Source of the DNA: Setophaga petechia
Lineage: Eukaryota > Chordata > Aves > Passeriformes > Parulidae
Assembly: GCA_024362935.1 (NCBI GenBank)
Contig: JANCRA010000019.1
Coordinates: 7,312,501-7,376,500 of the forward strand
Direction of reading: 5' to 3'
DNA length: 64,000 nucleotides
The position numbers were made by a program, and so were the translations under genes. Shown one piece after another: positions 1 to 11,311 of the stretch (its first letter is position 1; each line of letters begins with the position of its first letter). Below the pieces are notes generated by a model. That model had not been told where the DNA came from. It saw only the letters and a list, made by a program, of their open reading frames with translations, and searched no databases.

Positions 1-828
1 TTTTTAAAATCCACTCTTTACTACTTGCTTAAAATTTGCTACATTATTGTAAAACTGTGTTGACAATACGCAATTTACTTAATGATAATATCTTGAGATA
101 AAATTATGAGAAAAGCAGTACAAGTAGTGACTGTGTAAGTGCTGGAATTTCTAAAGAAAAGACATTTTACTTTGTCTACTGTGATTCCAAAACTCTGGCT
201 CATACAAAATGGCCAGATGTCTAAATGCTTCAGCTTTACATGTGTCTGTGCTCTATCTTTCCTTGTTCTTTTATAAAGAACTTAAATCCTTGCAAATCTA
301 CTTTTGAACCAAGTGACTTTTTCCCTGCTTTTTCTTTAATTGAATGAGCCCAGGTATTCCTTGGGATCTCCCTCAAATTATTTCCTTGGTTATGCCATTT
401 ATGTTTTATTGACTGTTTTTTAGTCTTCTATTAATGCTCTGCTTTTGTATTCATACATACTACAGAAAGAGCTCAGCAGCAATGAGATTAAGGAATAATA
501 TATAAAATGTAGAGAAAACTTGGTTGCCTGTTTTCATTGTCCATGACAAAGTTTGATTTACTGCCCAGAGTCACTCTTCCCTGCAGTTTGTGCCTCTTCA
601 TGCCCCCAGATTCAATCCAAACAGGGATCAGCAGCAGCTACCTACACAGGTTTGTAGAGGGATTGGTGGGGACCCTACAAGGCTCATTAAGTCAATAATT
701 AACAGTGCCCAACCAAATGTCATTGGACATTGCTCTTAGTCTACTCACAAATTGCTCGACTCATCCCTGGTCCAGGCTACCTACCACTCTCAAAAAATAT
801 TCCAGAGCTGATCTGAAAGTTAAAATGG
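1..828. other. Intergenic DNA, no gene seen
   Basis: AT-rich single-copy-looking sequence. No coding exon with flanking splice signals, RNA gene or recognisable transposon was found. Open frames here are short and lack any family resemblance. Confidence 0.6.
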
Positions 829-981
829 TGTAATGGTTTAACCCCAGCTGGCAACTAAGTACCACGCAGCCGCTTACTCACTGTCCTCTTCCCAATGGGA
901 TAAGGAGGAGACCCGGAAAAAGGTAAAAACCCAGGGGCTGAGATAAGAACTGTTTAATAATCAAAATAAAGTAAAAAAGAA

Positions 982-988
982 TAGTAGT

Positions 989-1037
<49 letters not shown>

Positions 1038-1044
1038 ATAGTAG
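982..1044. repeat. AGT/AGC trinucleotide microsatellite
   Basis: Runs of AGT, then about six AGC units, then about ten AGT units, inside the LTR. Likely length-polymorphic. Confidence 0.95.
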
Positions 1045-1088
1045 TTGTTCAGGTCATGGAGATTTCAGATTTCACCTGAACTACTACT
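1040..1088. repeat. Inverted repeat (hairpin) beside the trinucleotide tract
   Basis: Arms 1040-1054 and 1074-1088 are complementary at 14 of 15 positions, with a 19-nt loop. The arms end in AGTAGT-type units joined to TTCAGGT. It is probably a local inverted duplication formed during repeat instability. Confidence 0.85.
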
Positions 1089-1907
1089 AATAATAGTAAT
1101 AATAGTAGTAGTGATGAAAAGGGGAGAGAGAGACAGAGAGAGGAGTAAAACCCAAGAGAAAACTAATGTTGTCCAATAGAGTTGCTCACCACTCACTAAT
1201 CAGTGCCCAGCCCACCTCCAAGATATCAGCCCCCTCCTGGCCAACTTCCCCAGTATATAATAATATATATATAATGTGTTTAAATACTGGGTACGATAGG
1301 TATGGAACATCCCTTTGGCCAGTTGAGCTCAGCTCCCTCCTGGCTTCTTGTGCACCTGCTCACTGTCAGAACATGGAAAACTGAAAAGGCTTTGACTTAG
1401 GGAAAGCATAGAAAACGAAACTACAGTGTGTTACCAACATTATTTTCATACTAAGTCCAAAACACTGCACTGCACCAGCTAATAAGAAGAAAATGAGCTC
1501 TATCCCAGCAGAAACCAGGACACATGGGCCAGTTTGGGGCTGTCCCCACGTTCTGGATGCCAAGAGTACAGACGTGGACTCCTATATTGCCAGCTGGCCT
1601 TCACCTTGGAGCAGTGCCTTGCAGCCATGCTTAAATCAGCAGCAGAGACATTGTCTGGGAGTCACATCTTCCCAAAGCGGGAAATCAATTGCTGGGCATG
1701 AACACTGGCTGGCTAATGTGACTCAGAGTCCTTCCTGCAAGGACTTCCCCTTCAGTGAAGGTTTGAAGTTTCATTCTTGCCCCATTTCACACCATCCCCC
1801 AAGTCTCTTGATCTATGCACAAAGACATTTAAAACGTGATGAGCAGCTGATCTACAGATGTAGTGAGGCTGGAATCAGCTTTTTTCCCCTTTTGATGAAT
1901 ATATAAT

Positions 1908-1924
1908 GAGAGAGAGAGAGAGAG
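1908..1924. repeat. Short AG dinucleotide repeat
   Basis: Uninterrupted GA/AG units over 17 bases in intergenic sequence. Confidence 0.9.
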
Positions 1925-3720
1925 CTCCTTTCCTGCTTTCTAAAGTAGATTTTGTATATATTCTTCTTAACAGTGGAGATAAGGATATCAATGTCATATA
2001 AACCTATGACATTTCATATGATACTAACAACCTGTCTTTTTTTTAAAAAAAAATTTAAAGCACAGTGTATTTATTCGACTCTAACCCTTCTTCATATTAG
2101 TTCTTTTAGAGCAGACCTGATGAGTTTGTTCTATGCCTCCTCAATTTACTATTGCACAGCAGTCTATTAAGGGTAATTCAGCACCTCTTTTATTTTTCCA
2201 GATTATTCACATTATAGATAGGATTGTATTCTACTAGACTGCCGTAAACTATTATGCCTTTATGAAACTAAATTTTATTTTCACCAATGCTTTGTTAGGA
2301 GAAGGTGAATATCAAACTCAGTGGAATACTTAAAAATGAAATGGAGATATAAAGAGGAAAGGAGGGAGAGCAAGACAGATGTGGGATTTGGGCACCACTT
2401 CTCCAAGAAACTTACAAGATCAAGGTGCTTGTCCTATAGAGGAAAATCAAAACATGAGGTACTACCAGTACACTTCCAAACAGAAATAGCTTATTTTATA
2501 TAAACTTTTGAAATCCAAATTTCCTACCAAAAGAAATCCCCAAATCCAAGATAATGTATATTGTCCAATCTTTCCTTTTTGTATAAGCTTTTCATTGGGA
2601 AAAAGGTTGTTGTCTGGTTTGTTCATTTTATTGTTCTTTTTTTCTTATTGTTATTGCTATTATGAAACATGTTTACCTAAGTTGGAGGAGGAGAGAAAAC
2701 ATTTACCAACTTTCTATTAATAGATCTTGAGGAATTCCTTATTGTCACACTCTACCATACTTTTAGAGGCCTGTCTAATACTGAGTATTTACACAATATT
2801 ATTTTAATCACTGATGATAGAATTCAAAGAAGACCAGAAGTGATTGCCCACTACTTTTCAGAGCTCCACAGACGCCCAGGGACATCTGGGACTGATCAAG
2901 AGATGTGACAGATTACAGTCTCACTGCTTCTGTGGACTGAGAGGATCAAGGCAGTGACCTGTGTGCCAGAGCCAGGGCATGGGGAGGGGACTGCAGCACA
3001 CACCAACCAGAGTGAAGTGTTTGTGCCGGCTGCACACTGCCAGAAGCGCCAGCACCAGGGACCTGTAAGTCCTATTGACATGAATCAGGTTCTCCCCATA
3101 AACCCGACAGGGTGTGAGCTGCACTGAGCTATTTTCAGCTGTTTGGGTGCCCTGTTAGAAGTCCACACCAGCTCCCAAGCCCACTCCAACCCACAGTCAG
3201 GCTGTACTGGTGGACCTTGGGAGAGTGTACAGAGGTGCCTTTGAGTGTCTTGCATCTTTGTAACACTTTTACTGTTTCTGAAACTTGATCCATTATCTAA
3301 ACATTTTTATATGGAAAGCTCAAATGCTTTTCATTTGAAAATCTGCCTTAGAAACCTCCATGACCTGAACTCGCCCACGTGGTCTGGCAGGACACACATG
3401 ACACCTTGACTCTAGCTCTTGCAAAGCTTTTCACCTGCATCCTCTGGCTGTTATGTCCGTGCATTCATATTTCCTGTTTTGCTGACCTGTGAGATTTTTA
3501 TTTCACTTTTCACCAGGCTAGTAAATCATTGTTGAAAGAAAAGAAACATTGAAAGATAAGCTTAATTGTTCTTTGTTTCTCTCAACCAAGCCTCCAATGG
3601 ACCTTAGAAGCTGCTTACAGTGGATTTTTGGGGTTCAGGATGGTTTTTATGCTTTTGGGGGAAAAAGAGAGCCTTTTTTTGCCTCTGAGACTAACAGGGT
3701 TTTATTTACTGTAACTTTTA
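1925..3720. other. Intergenic DNA upstream of the LYN promoter
   Basis: No splice-flanked coding exon or named repeat was recognised. A moderately GC-rich patch at about 2860-3220 has overlapping short open frames on the minus strand without family resemblance. The human neighbour on this side is TGS1; none of its exons were recognised here. Confidence 0.55.
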
Positions 3721-3871
3721 GAGGTGTCTCGCTCCCCTCTGAGGCCGCTTGGCGGGGCTGACCCCCGACACTCCGCTGCAGCCCCTGCCCCACCTCATCC
3801 CGGCACAGCCTTCAGCCGAGCCGCCGGGCCGGGCCGGGCCCCGCTCCGCCGCTCTCCCCGCTGTCCACCCC

Positions 3872-3879
3872 ATGCAAAT
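3872..3879 (+). promoter_or_regulatory. Octamer motif (OCT1/OCT2-type)
   Basis: A perfect ATGCAAAT stands out as the only AT-rich octet inside the GC-rich island, just upstream of the presumed start site. POU-domain factors OCT1/OCT2 bind this sequence in B-cell promoters. Confidence 0.65.
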
Positions 3880-3888
3880 GTTCCCGGC

Positions 3889-3899
3889 AGCAGGAAGTA
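3889..3899 (+). promoter_or_regulatory. Ets/PU.1-type site
   Basis: The GGAA core is embedded in AGCAGGAAGTA, 12 bases downstream of the octamer. The AGGAAGT context suits Ets factors including PU.1. Binding is inferred. Confidence 0.5.
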
Positions 3900-4032
3900 A
3901 CCGGGCCGCGAACCTCCCGCGGCCGCGCCCCGCCCGCGCAGCCACAGCCGCGCTCCGGCCCCGCCGCCCGGGACAGCCGCTCCGCGCCCCCGGCCCTCCG
4001 CCCGCTGCCGCTCCGCCGCAGCACCCGGCTAA
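3900..4032 (+). other. LYN: LYN exon 1, non-coding (5' edge approximate)
   Basis: Placed by the strong donor AA|GTAAGT with GT at 4033-4034 in the CpG island, and by the need for a 5'UTR exon: coding exon 2 has its acceptor only five bases before the ATG. The 5' boundary is a guess from the position of the promoter motifs. An alternative donor CCG|GTAGGA lies near 4219. Confidence 0.55.
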
Positions 4033-6585
4033 GTAAGTGCCTTCCCCCAGCGGCGGTGCCGGCTCGCCCCGCTTCTCCCGCGGGGGCCGCCCGGCCGCGC
4101 CGCTCCGCGCCCCCGCCCCGCTCCGCCCCGCCCGGCGCGGCGGGACCGGGCGCTCCCCGGGCGGCTCTCCCTCGCTTCTGCCCCTGCGAGGAGGTGCCGC
4201 TGCCGCCCGAGCTGCCCGGTAGGACTGGATGGGGTCTTGAGGGGAATAACCGCGTTTGGGATAAAATGATCCTTCTCAAAAGCGTGATTTGTCTCATATC
4301 CCTTTGCCTTGCTTCTGCTGGGATCCGGAGGTCTCGGGTGCCTTCTGGCTGTTTCGTGCGGGGGAGCGTGTGAATTTTAGCTGGTTTAAGTCCGCAGTCG
4401 GCGTTTCGAGCCAAAACGATAGCCTTGACTGAGGTGAGGTGATGCGATGCCTGGGTATCCCTTCTTACACTGCTTTTTTCTAGGAGCGTGTTTTCTGGTG
4501 CGTTCTGCAAGTTAAAGCTTCTGCCTCTTGAGTGTATGTTCAAATGTGCTTGGAATTAAGAGAAAGATGAGAAAATGGTATTGTGATGTTTGGTGCACGG
4601 TGTTTCTTGCAGACTGCTATTATAGGTACTGCATTCCTGAGGAACGGTCTTTAAGGGTTTTCTCCTTAGAGTTTTAGTTTAGGAGCTGATGCTGTACCTT
4701 CAGTAAAGCAGTTAAGAGTTTCTGTTGAAATTGCATCTTTCAAGGGTTTGCAGTGAATGGGTTGGCACAAACTCATCTTGCTGCCTTGCTCCCCTCTGTT
4801 GGCACTAAAGACCAAAGGGATTAACACTTAAAGCTTGTTTAGCCACGTTATGTTCCCGTGGATATACATAGGGAGCACAAAGCTGGTTTCGTCTGAAACC
4901 CCTGGTCAATAGCCCATCTCTTGCCTTTTGTTCCCACCTTTGAAGAAAGAGAAACACTCTGGCCAGTCTTAATGTATTTTAGGACATTTTACTACAAATT
5001 GAAAAATTAAAATTTTTAAGCTTGGTCCCATCAAGTACCTGTATGACTTTTGCAATTTAGGAATAGTAATTTTAATTGAAAGTATCTATGAAGTACAAGT
5101 GCCACGTAGATGAGTCTGCACTCAACACAGTATCACTATAGGGTTAAAACAAAAAGCAGAAGATATGTGTTGAGAAATTGCAAAGCTATGTTGGGAAAAC
5201 ATAGCTCAGTTTTACCAAAAGGAGAGTCAAATTGTGTTTGTGTGGATTGTTTCCAACCCAACGCTGAGGACAGAATAGGTGTTATCTTTTTAATACGTAC
5301 TATCAGCAGCGCTGAAAGTATGGATGAGAAAAAAAATCAAATAGTTTTCTCTGAAAAAGTAGCAACAGGCTAGAAATCAGTTAGATACTGTTAATAGGAT
5401 GTCATGAAACCTTGGAGAAGGATTGAAATTAATGAACTGTGAGATCAAAAGATGTCTTGTTTTATGGATCTCTTCTGAGATTTAAAGCTTTTTTCTTTCT
5501 CTGTTTCAACTTTGTGAGCTGCAGACTAGTTAGGAAAGAACTCTTTACTTGATAACGTAAAAATCTCTTAATTGTGTGCTGTTGAGATAGATTTTTTAAA
5601 CCATGATGACATAGAACGATTATCTTTGTACAGTAGCTGGCTGGCTTCAAGTTATTCTGCTTTTCTCTATTTTTTAGTAAATAAAAGGTTTTTCCTACAG
5701 AAATATGCAGAAGACATGAGAAGATTTAGGCCTTCCTTTTTAAGCCCCTTGACCAGTGGAGTTGTGCAATGACTCTTTCTTACAAAGCAATCAGTTGTGA
5801 AACTTTACAACACAAAGTTAAACCCTGTTGCCTTTAAGTTGTTTAATACTGTGGTGTTTAATGTCACCCTTTTCAAGAGAGTTTCCATAAACGTGACACA
5901 ATTCCTTGCAGGTATTTATGAACAGATAAGTATTTATGAATGTGTAAGTAACTATTTCACAGTACTTTCCCCCCCCCCCTCAGTTCATCTATGTAACTGA
6001 AGTGACCTCTCTTCCTGTGGCCTTTTTGACTCCTGTAAGCTAAATGGCATCACAGAACAGCAAGTGTTGAGGGGAGCAATTCCTGTGACAGGCAATGAAA
6101 ACAAGTCCAAGGTCTCCTGGCTCAGCTTAGTTCTGTTCTTCAGTGAGGTGTCTCACCAATTCAGACATGCTACGCTTGACCCTTCTTGTGGGGCACATCA
6201 GGGAGCAACATGGACCTCTCTGTAGTTAGCTGGGAAAGTTTAAGTGCTGCAATATTTAATCTCAGATGTTATTCCATTGCTGTCACAAAAAGGAGATGTT
6301 TGCCTACCTCTACTCTGCATGTTATTTTGAATCTTAATAGGAATCTTTGAGATTTTGGGATGAACACATGTTGATCAGGAGACAATTTTTGTTTTTGTCA
6401 AAGGGCTAGGTGATTTGGGAGGGGGATGAGATCTTTCTTCCTTTTCATATGTGCATATCCTGAGTAACTGAGTGACATTTTTTTTCTTCTGTCCAGGGAG
6501 TTGTAAAGCCATTTTTGCTCTTAGGGTTCAGGGACCCCTTTTCAAACTGAGTGAACACTGAAGACAAGTACATGGGGAATGGCTG

Positions 6586-6622
<37 letters not shown>
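6586..6622. repeat. ACTA tetranucleotide microsatellite
   Basis: About nine uninterrupted ACTA units over 37 bases in intron 1. Perfect units suggest it is young and polymorphic. Confidence 0.95.
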
Positions 6623-6690
6623 TGAGGTGGGTGTTAGGCATAACCTAGGATTCCAAGCAATCTGCTGTGATAGCATGGTTGTACACACAC

Positions 6691-6709
6691 ATATCTCTGG
6701 AAGAGATAT
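6691..6709. repeat. Perfect 8-bp inverted repeat
   Basis: ATATCTCT and AGAGATAT are separated by three bases. The right-hand part, CTCTGGAAGAGATATGAG, recurs at about 9794-9811. Confidence 0.8.
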
Positions 6710-9700
6710 GAGTACAGAGGTGGATGTCTGCTGCCACAGAGATCTCAGAAGGATATGAACCATTGTGCTAATGCAAGGTTTGGGAGGAGGATCCATGGCC
6801 TGGGGATCCTGAGGGTTGTGTGAGCTTTCTATGCAGGGAATGATACTTTTGAAGCTATGGAGCCAAGTGTGTAAATAATTGCACCAAGCCATGTGACTCT
6901 GTTAAGCAGCATTTGTGATAATATTGCCTCTGTAGTACTTCCATCTCTAAGCAAAAAGGCTTCATTCTACAGAAAAACCAGTTGTCCAGCTGAGAATTAG
7001 AATTTTTTTTCCTGTTGCTCATATTCCTACTTCCTACTTCTCCCATTTATTTCTCTCCCCTCTTTAATGAGAGTGTAGGAATGCTAGAGATGGTGTAATA
7101 AGAAAGGCTTCCAGACTTGCTTACCACAGGAAACTGTAGATAAAAATGTAAAATTGCATTTGTATGAAAACAGTCTTTAGTGACGCATGCAGGGTGAAGG
7201 AGTCTGCCACCCTGTAAACAGTAGTGGTGCCTTCTCCAAGAAATCAGCCTGTACTAATAAAAGACAAATGCAGTGTAACTGTCCTCAGTGTGACTGTTCC
7301 TAGTTTAAACTTCATTGTCCTTCAGGGAAGGATAGAAAGGTCTGTGCTTTCATATTTATTTTTGCCTGATTCAGATACATTTCCTGTTGACATTGTCATT
7401 AAATGCTGTAATTTCCGAGACTGAATTATTCACATTCGAGTTCAGCATCTTTCCTGAAAAATGTGGCTTCATGGAACAAAACATGAAGGCAGAATTCATC
7501 ATGTGCTGGAAGCATTTCCTCCAAATATTTATGGGATACTTGTATTTGTTTTGTGCCCTAAAGAACTACTCATAGGCGTAAATAGATCGCTTACTTTTGT
7601 CAGGCAGATGTCAGAAGAGAAATGGTATTTTGACAGTAATACTTTGCTGGGGAGAAAAGAAAGGAGGAAAGGTGGAGGGAATAATGGGTAGATCTCATTT
7701 CTCTACTGGGTTGAAAAGGTGGACTAGTTCTGTCCAGGCCAGCCTTTGGTCTCCCTTAGGTCACCTTTGCCTATCTTTTTCAAACTGCTGGCATCTTAAG
7801 TATCTACAATTGGTTCCTGTGTTTGCACAGCACACTTGTCTTACGTCTTCAGTTCAAAGGACTCCAATGATAAACAGTCTGAACAAATTGTCCTTCTTCC
7901 TCTATGGTCCCTGCTGCATGTGGCAGAAGGCTTCTTCTTCCTGTGGTTGTCATATTGCAGAATTTCTTACTTTAATTTGCAAAGGCCAGCTGTGATAGGA
8001 AATAGTGCAATCTTAAACTGGAACACGTGATAGTTCACCGAAGGTGTTGAAGTATGGGATACAGCTACTCTTCTGCAGTGGCACTTTTTGCAGTTTTCTC
8101 TATTTTAGAGAGTTGCTCTAAGTATGGAAATGATAAAATTTTAAAAGGAAAGGACTCCCTCTGGGATGTGCTTTTAACTTTTCCTTTGTTGGTTTAAAAA
8201 AAGCAGTTTCAGGAAGTTCGTCAAAAAAAGCATAATCTATTAAGTGGGCTTTCTGATGTGGTATCTACAATCTATTGCTTTTTTTTTTTTAATGAAATCT
8301 TACTTGGATTTTACCTTAGGTTTAAACTGAAGCAATATGGTATCACAGGAATTAGTACAGAAGTATATATTTGGCTGCTAAGGTTTTCTCTTTCCATGTA
8401 TGACTGTACTAGGGGTTTAGAACAAAATTAATACCAGAAGTTAAGGACGATGTTTGAGTGAATTCCTATGTAGTGGTAACACATTTATAAATCAGTAGGT
8501 CTGACCCGTGACTAAGTTCTACTTTATTCATACAAAAATAATATTTCCTGGTAGTATCAACTGAGTAGGGAAAGATCTGAACAGTAGCACATCTATTGCA
8601 TATATTGAAATTGCTTGCTAGAGTGTCCCTTGCCAGAATAATGAAGTTTATATTCATTAGATCTAGTGGACAGAAAATTGTTTTCTCCCGGGCAGCCCCA
8701 GCCTTACTGTGTGTTTTGATGGATCTTTAAAATCCTTCAGTAAGTACTAAATGCCCTGGGGAGCTGTGGTTCAGGTGTGAGTGGACAAGGACTAGAGAAC
8801 CAGGGTTAAGTGACCACCAGAGCTGGTGTCAGTGTCACTGAGGAAGTGAAAGTTTTTGGTAAACAAACAGGAAGGGGATGGGCAGGAGAAAGAGGAAATC
8901 CTATATTGGATGTTCGGTGTTTGACTTGTTCAAAATACATTGCAAGAGTCATTTGAATGTGCCGTTGTGATGTAGCAGAATGTGCAAATGGGATTCAAAG
9001 TACAATTTTGTAACCCCAGGCTTACCATTGCAAAAGATATGCTGAACTGTGCAAAGGCTGAAGGGAAGCATTGCAGCCCATGAGGGATGTTGGAAAACCT
9101 GCCTTTTAAGCAACTCTTCTACTGGATTGCTGGTGTGGCAATTTGTCCTCCTTTCTCTGTCCAGCTATACCTTCAATGGCTTCAAGAGAGGTTGCAGCAG
9201 CTGTCATGGCACCAGTGGAGAAGCACCAAGTCATACTGAGGTGAATTCTAAGCCCACTTATCTTGGGATGTAGATGGCAGGCAGTAGACAGCAGTGCTCC
9301 CGCTGTGCCTGACTGGAGAGCTTGCCTCTTCTCAAAATCTCGTGCTAAATTTCCTTGGGAACAGTTCCCCTCCCTCTGCCATAATGCTTACCAGCATTTC
9401 CAAAAAAGTCCTTGACCCACACTGCTTCAAATGTCTTCATTAGTAATGATGTGCTGTTTGTTTGAGGCTTTTACTGCCCAATTTCCAGGAAAAATCCATG
9501 TTTCAGTCTTTACCCTGCTGTAGGAGTACTCCCTACCACAATTTCCTTGTTTTCTTTTTTCTTCTCCCATCTTTCTTTTTTTTTGCCAGTATCATTCTGC
9601 TGTTTCTTTCTCTCCAGTCTTCAGGACTGTCAGTGTTATAAACAGTTTATTTCATCTCTTGATTTAGACATCTGCAGCGAATTTTCTTTTCCCTTTCTGG

Positions 9701-11270
9701 AAGAGTAAGCCTTATCAACTTTCATAATCCAATTATCATTTGTAAACTACTTATCAGGGAATACTTATCCAGAAATACATACCCCCAGCCTCTGGAAGAG
9801 ATATGAGGCTAGTGGTGTACCAACCTGGAAGGACTGGGATGGCCTTCAAAGTATTTTAAGGCTGTGCCTTGTTTAAGGGCAACTTTGTACTTCTGTAGGT
9901 GATCAGCAAGGACTCTTCTGTGTAGAGTACATTTTATGTGTAATGTACATTTATATGTACATTTTATGTAAGTGACCTTCAGAGACAGCTAGCTGCTGTT
10001 TGACACATCTGATTTTAAATTGTGACCTCAAACTGACTTAAAATGGGTTTCTGTCTTGAAAATGGTCAGTGTGGATTGTCCCCTGCCCCTTTGTCTGCCC
10101 TTCTTGGGATGCTGCTTTGACCTTCTCTGGTCAAGTTTCTTTTCTGTCGCATACAGGTTTTTGTGTGCTGTGTAGTGGTGGATGGAAAAAGTTTTCGAGC
10201 CAGCATTGACCCTTCTTGTAAACACTTCTGGTCCAGGGAAACACAGCATGGATTTATCAGCATGTGTGCTGACATGCAGAGAAGAAACCAAGTCTTGGTA
10301 TTGTGGGGATGTGGTGTTGAGACAACAGCTCTTGCTCCAGGATTGATGTTCTGTGCTCATTGGTGTTGGTGTGCCCCATACACTGACCCCACAGAAAGTG
10401 AAACTGAAGAAATTTAGGTTTGAGAAGGCAGTGCAAGTTTAGAAGAACCTAGTTCAATGGAGCTGGCACCAGCAGAAAAGGGTTTTGGTAGAGTGAGCAA
10501 GTGGGAGAAGGGTGCTTCAGGTAAAATACTTCTACTCTTAATGGAGCATTTAAACAAGGCTACAAGTGTCAAAAATGCATCTGAGTAGCTCATTCAAATT
10601 ATATGTATTGGGCTAGGTTTGGATGAGGGAAAGGTCCTTCTCCCTACTCCTGCAATAAAAGCAGGTGGCTTGTGTGGTATGACACAGGAAAGTAATTTCT
10701 CCTGTTTCTCCAAACAGAATACATATGTTTGTTACATGTTCTGTATCTTGTCATACTGATTGAGGATATATGCTTTCCTAGGGATAATTGTCTCCAATTA
10801 ATTATTATCCTTTGCATTCTTTTTTGATTGTTTTTTCTCTTTTTGTCGTTTTGCTTCTGCAGTCTTCCTGCTTAATTTGTTTCTCAGTATCAACCCCAAT
10901 TCTGATTTCTTAAGGATTTTGGCCTCTTCTCGTACAACTTTTCTCATATGGTTTGTGTTGTCCTGAGAACTTCCCATGCGTGGCCAAACAATGAAATCTC
11001 ACCAGTTGTTAAAGCATCTTCTTTGCACAACACTTAATACTGTGGAATTAAAATGCAAGCTGTGGACTCGTTACTGTTCTGAAACAAACTTGGATAACCA
11101 TTGTGAACACTGATTTGATTTTAGTTCTTGCTTTGAAAGTTAGCTGCATGGGCTGGAAGGGCTGAAGTCACATTCAAACACTGGGGCTTGTGCACAATCT
11201 AAGGAAGTTTTTCAAAATATAGCATAATCACATGTCCTGCCTGTGAGCTGTATACTTTTGAACTATGTGG

Positions 11271-11311
11271 AGTTATAAGGTTGTAAGCTTGTAACTTACA
11301 ACCTTGTAACT
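11271..11311. repeat. 17-bp stem hairpin in intron 1
   Basis: Arms 11271-11287 and 11295-11311 pair at 16 of 17 positions around a 7-nt loop. The single mismatch would be a G-U pair in one RNA strand. It may be a transposon-end relic or a chance snap-back duplication. The stem is short for a canonical microRNA precursor. Confidence 0.85.

Larger units (their letters stand above)
829..1522 (-). mobile_element. Solo LTR of an endogenous retrovirus, reverse orientation
   Basis: On the minus strand the segment begins TGTCCTGGTTTC and ends GGTTTAACC-like rc sequence closing in ACA, so it has TG...CA termini. It resembles a long terminal repeat family I know from passerine genomes; that family match is from memory. 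The minus strand also holds a TATA-like stretch near 1255-1275 and an AATAAA-rich region. The flanks read AATGG (824-828) and CATGG (1523-1527), consistent with a decayed 5-bp target duplication. No gag, pol or env coding is attached. An expanded AGT/AGC tract sits inside it (982-1044). It shares termini with the LTR at 36557-37135. Confidence 0.75.
3725..4235 (+). promoter_or_regulatory. LYN: CpG-island promoter of LYN
   Basis: About 500 bases of very high GC and dense CpG rise abruptly out of AT-rich flanks. There is no TATA box. The island holds GC boxes (for example around 3925-3935 and 4112-4138), an octamer ATGCAAAT at 3872-3879 and an Ets-type CAGGAAGT at 3891-3898. A strong GTAAGT donor at 4033 closes a likely non-coding first exon. 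This fits a TATA-less CpG promoter for a Src-family kinase expressed in blood cells. The exact start site cannot be read from sequence. Confidence 0.8.

Noticed and set aside
1493..1906. 137-codon open frame at the edge of the upstream LTR
   Set aside because: It begins inside the LTR terminus, runs into unrelated intergenic sequence and has no domain.
3812..4543. 243-codon open frame antisense across the LYN CpG island
   Set aside because: The peptide is Ala/Gly/Arg/Pro-rich, as expected from translating any CpG island, and several other frames are also open there. There is no splice, poly(A) or family evidence.
10028..10417. Overlapping open frames on both strands in intron 1
   Set aside because: Both strands are open over the same stretch, with no splice-flanked structure and no family resemblance.
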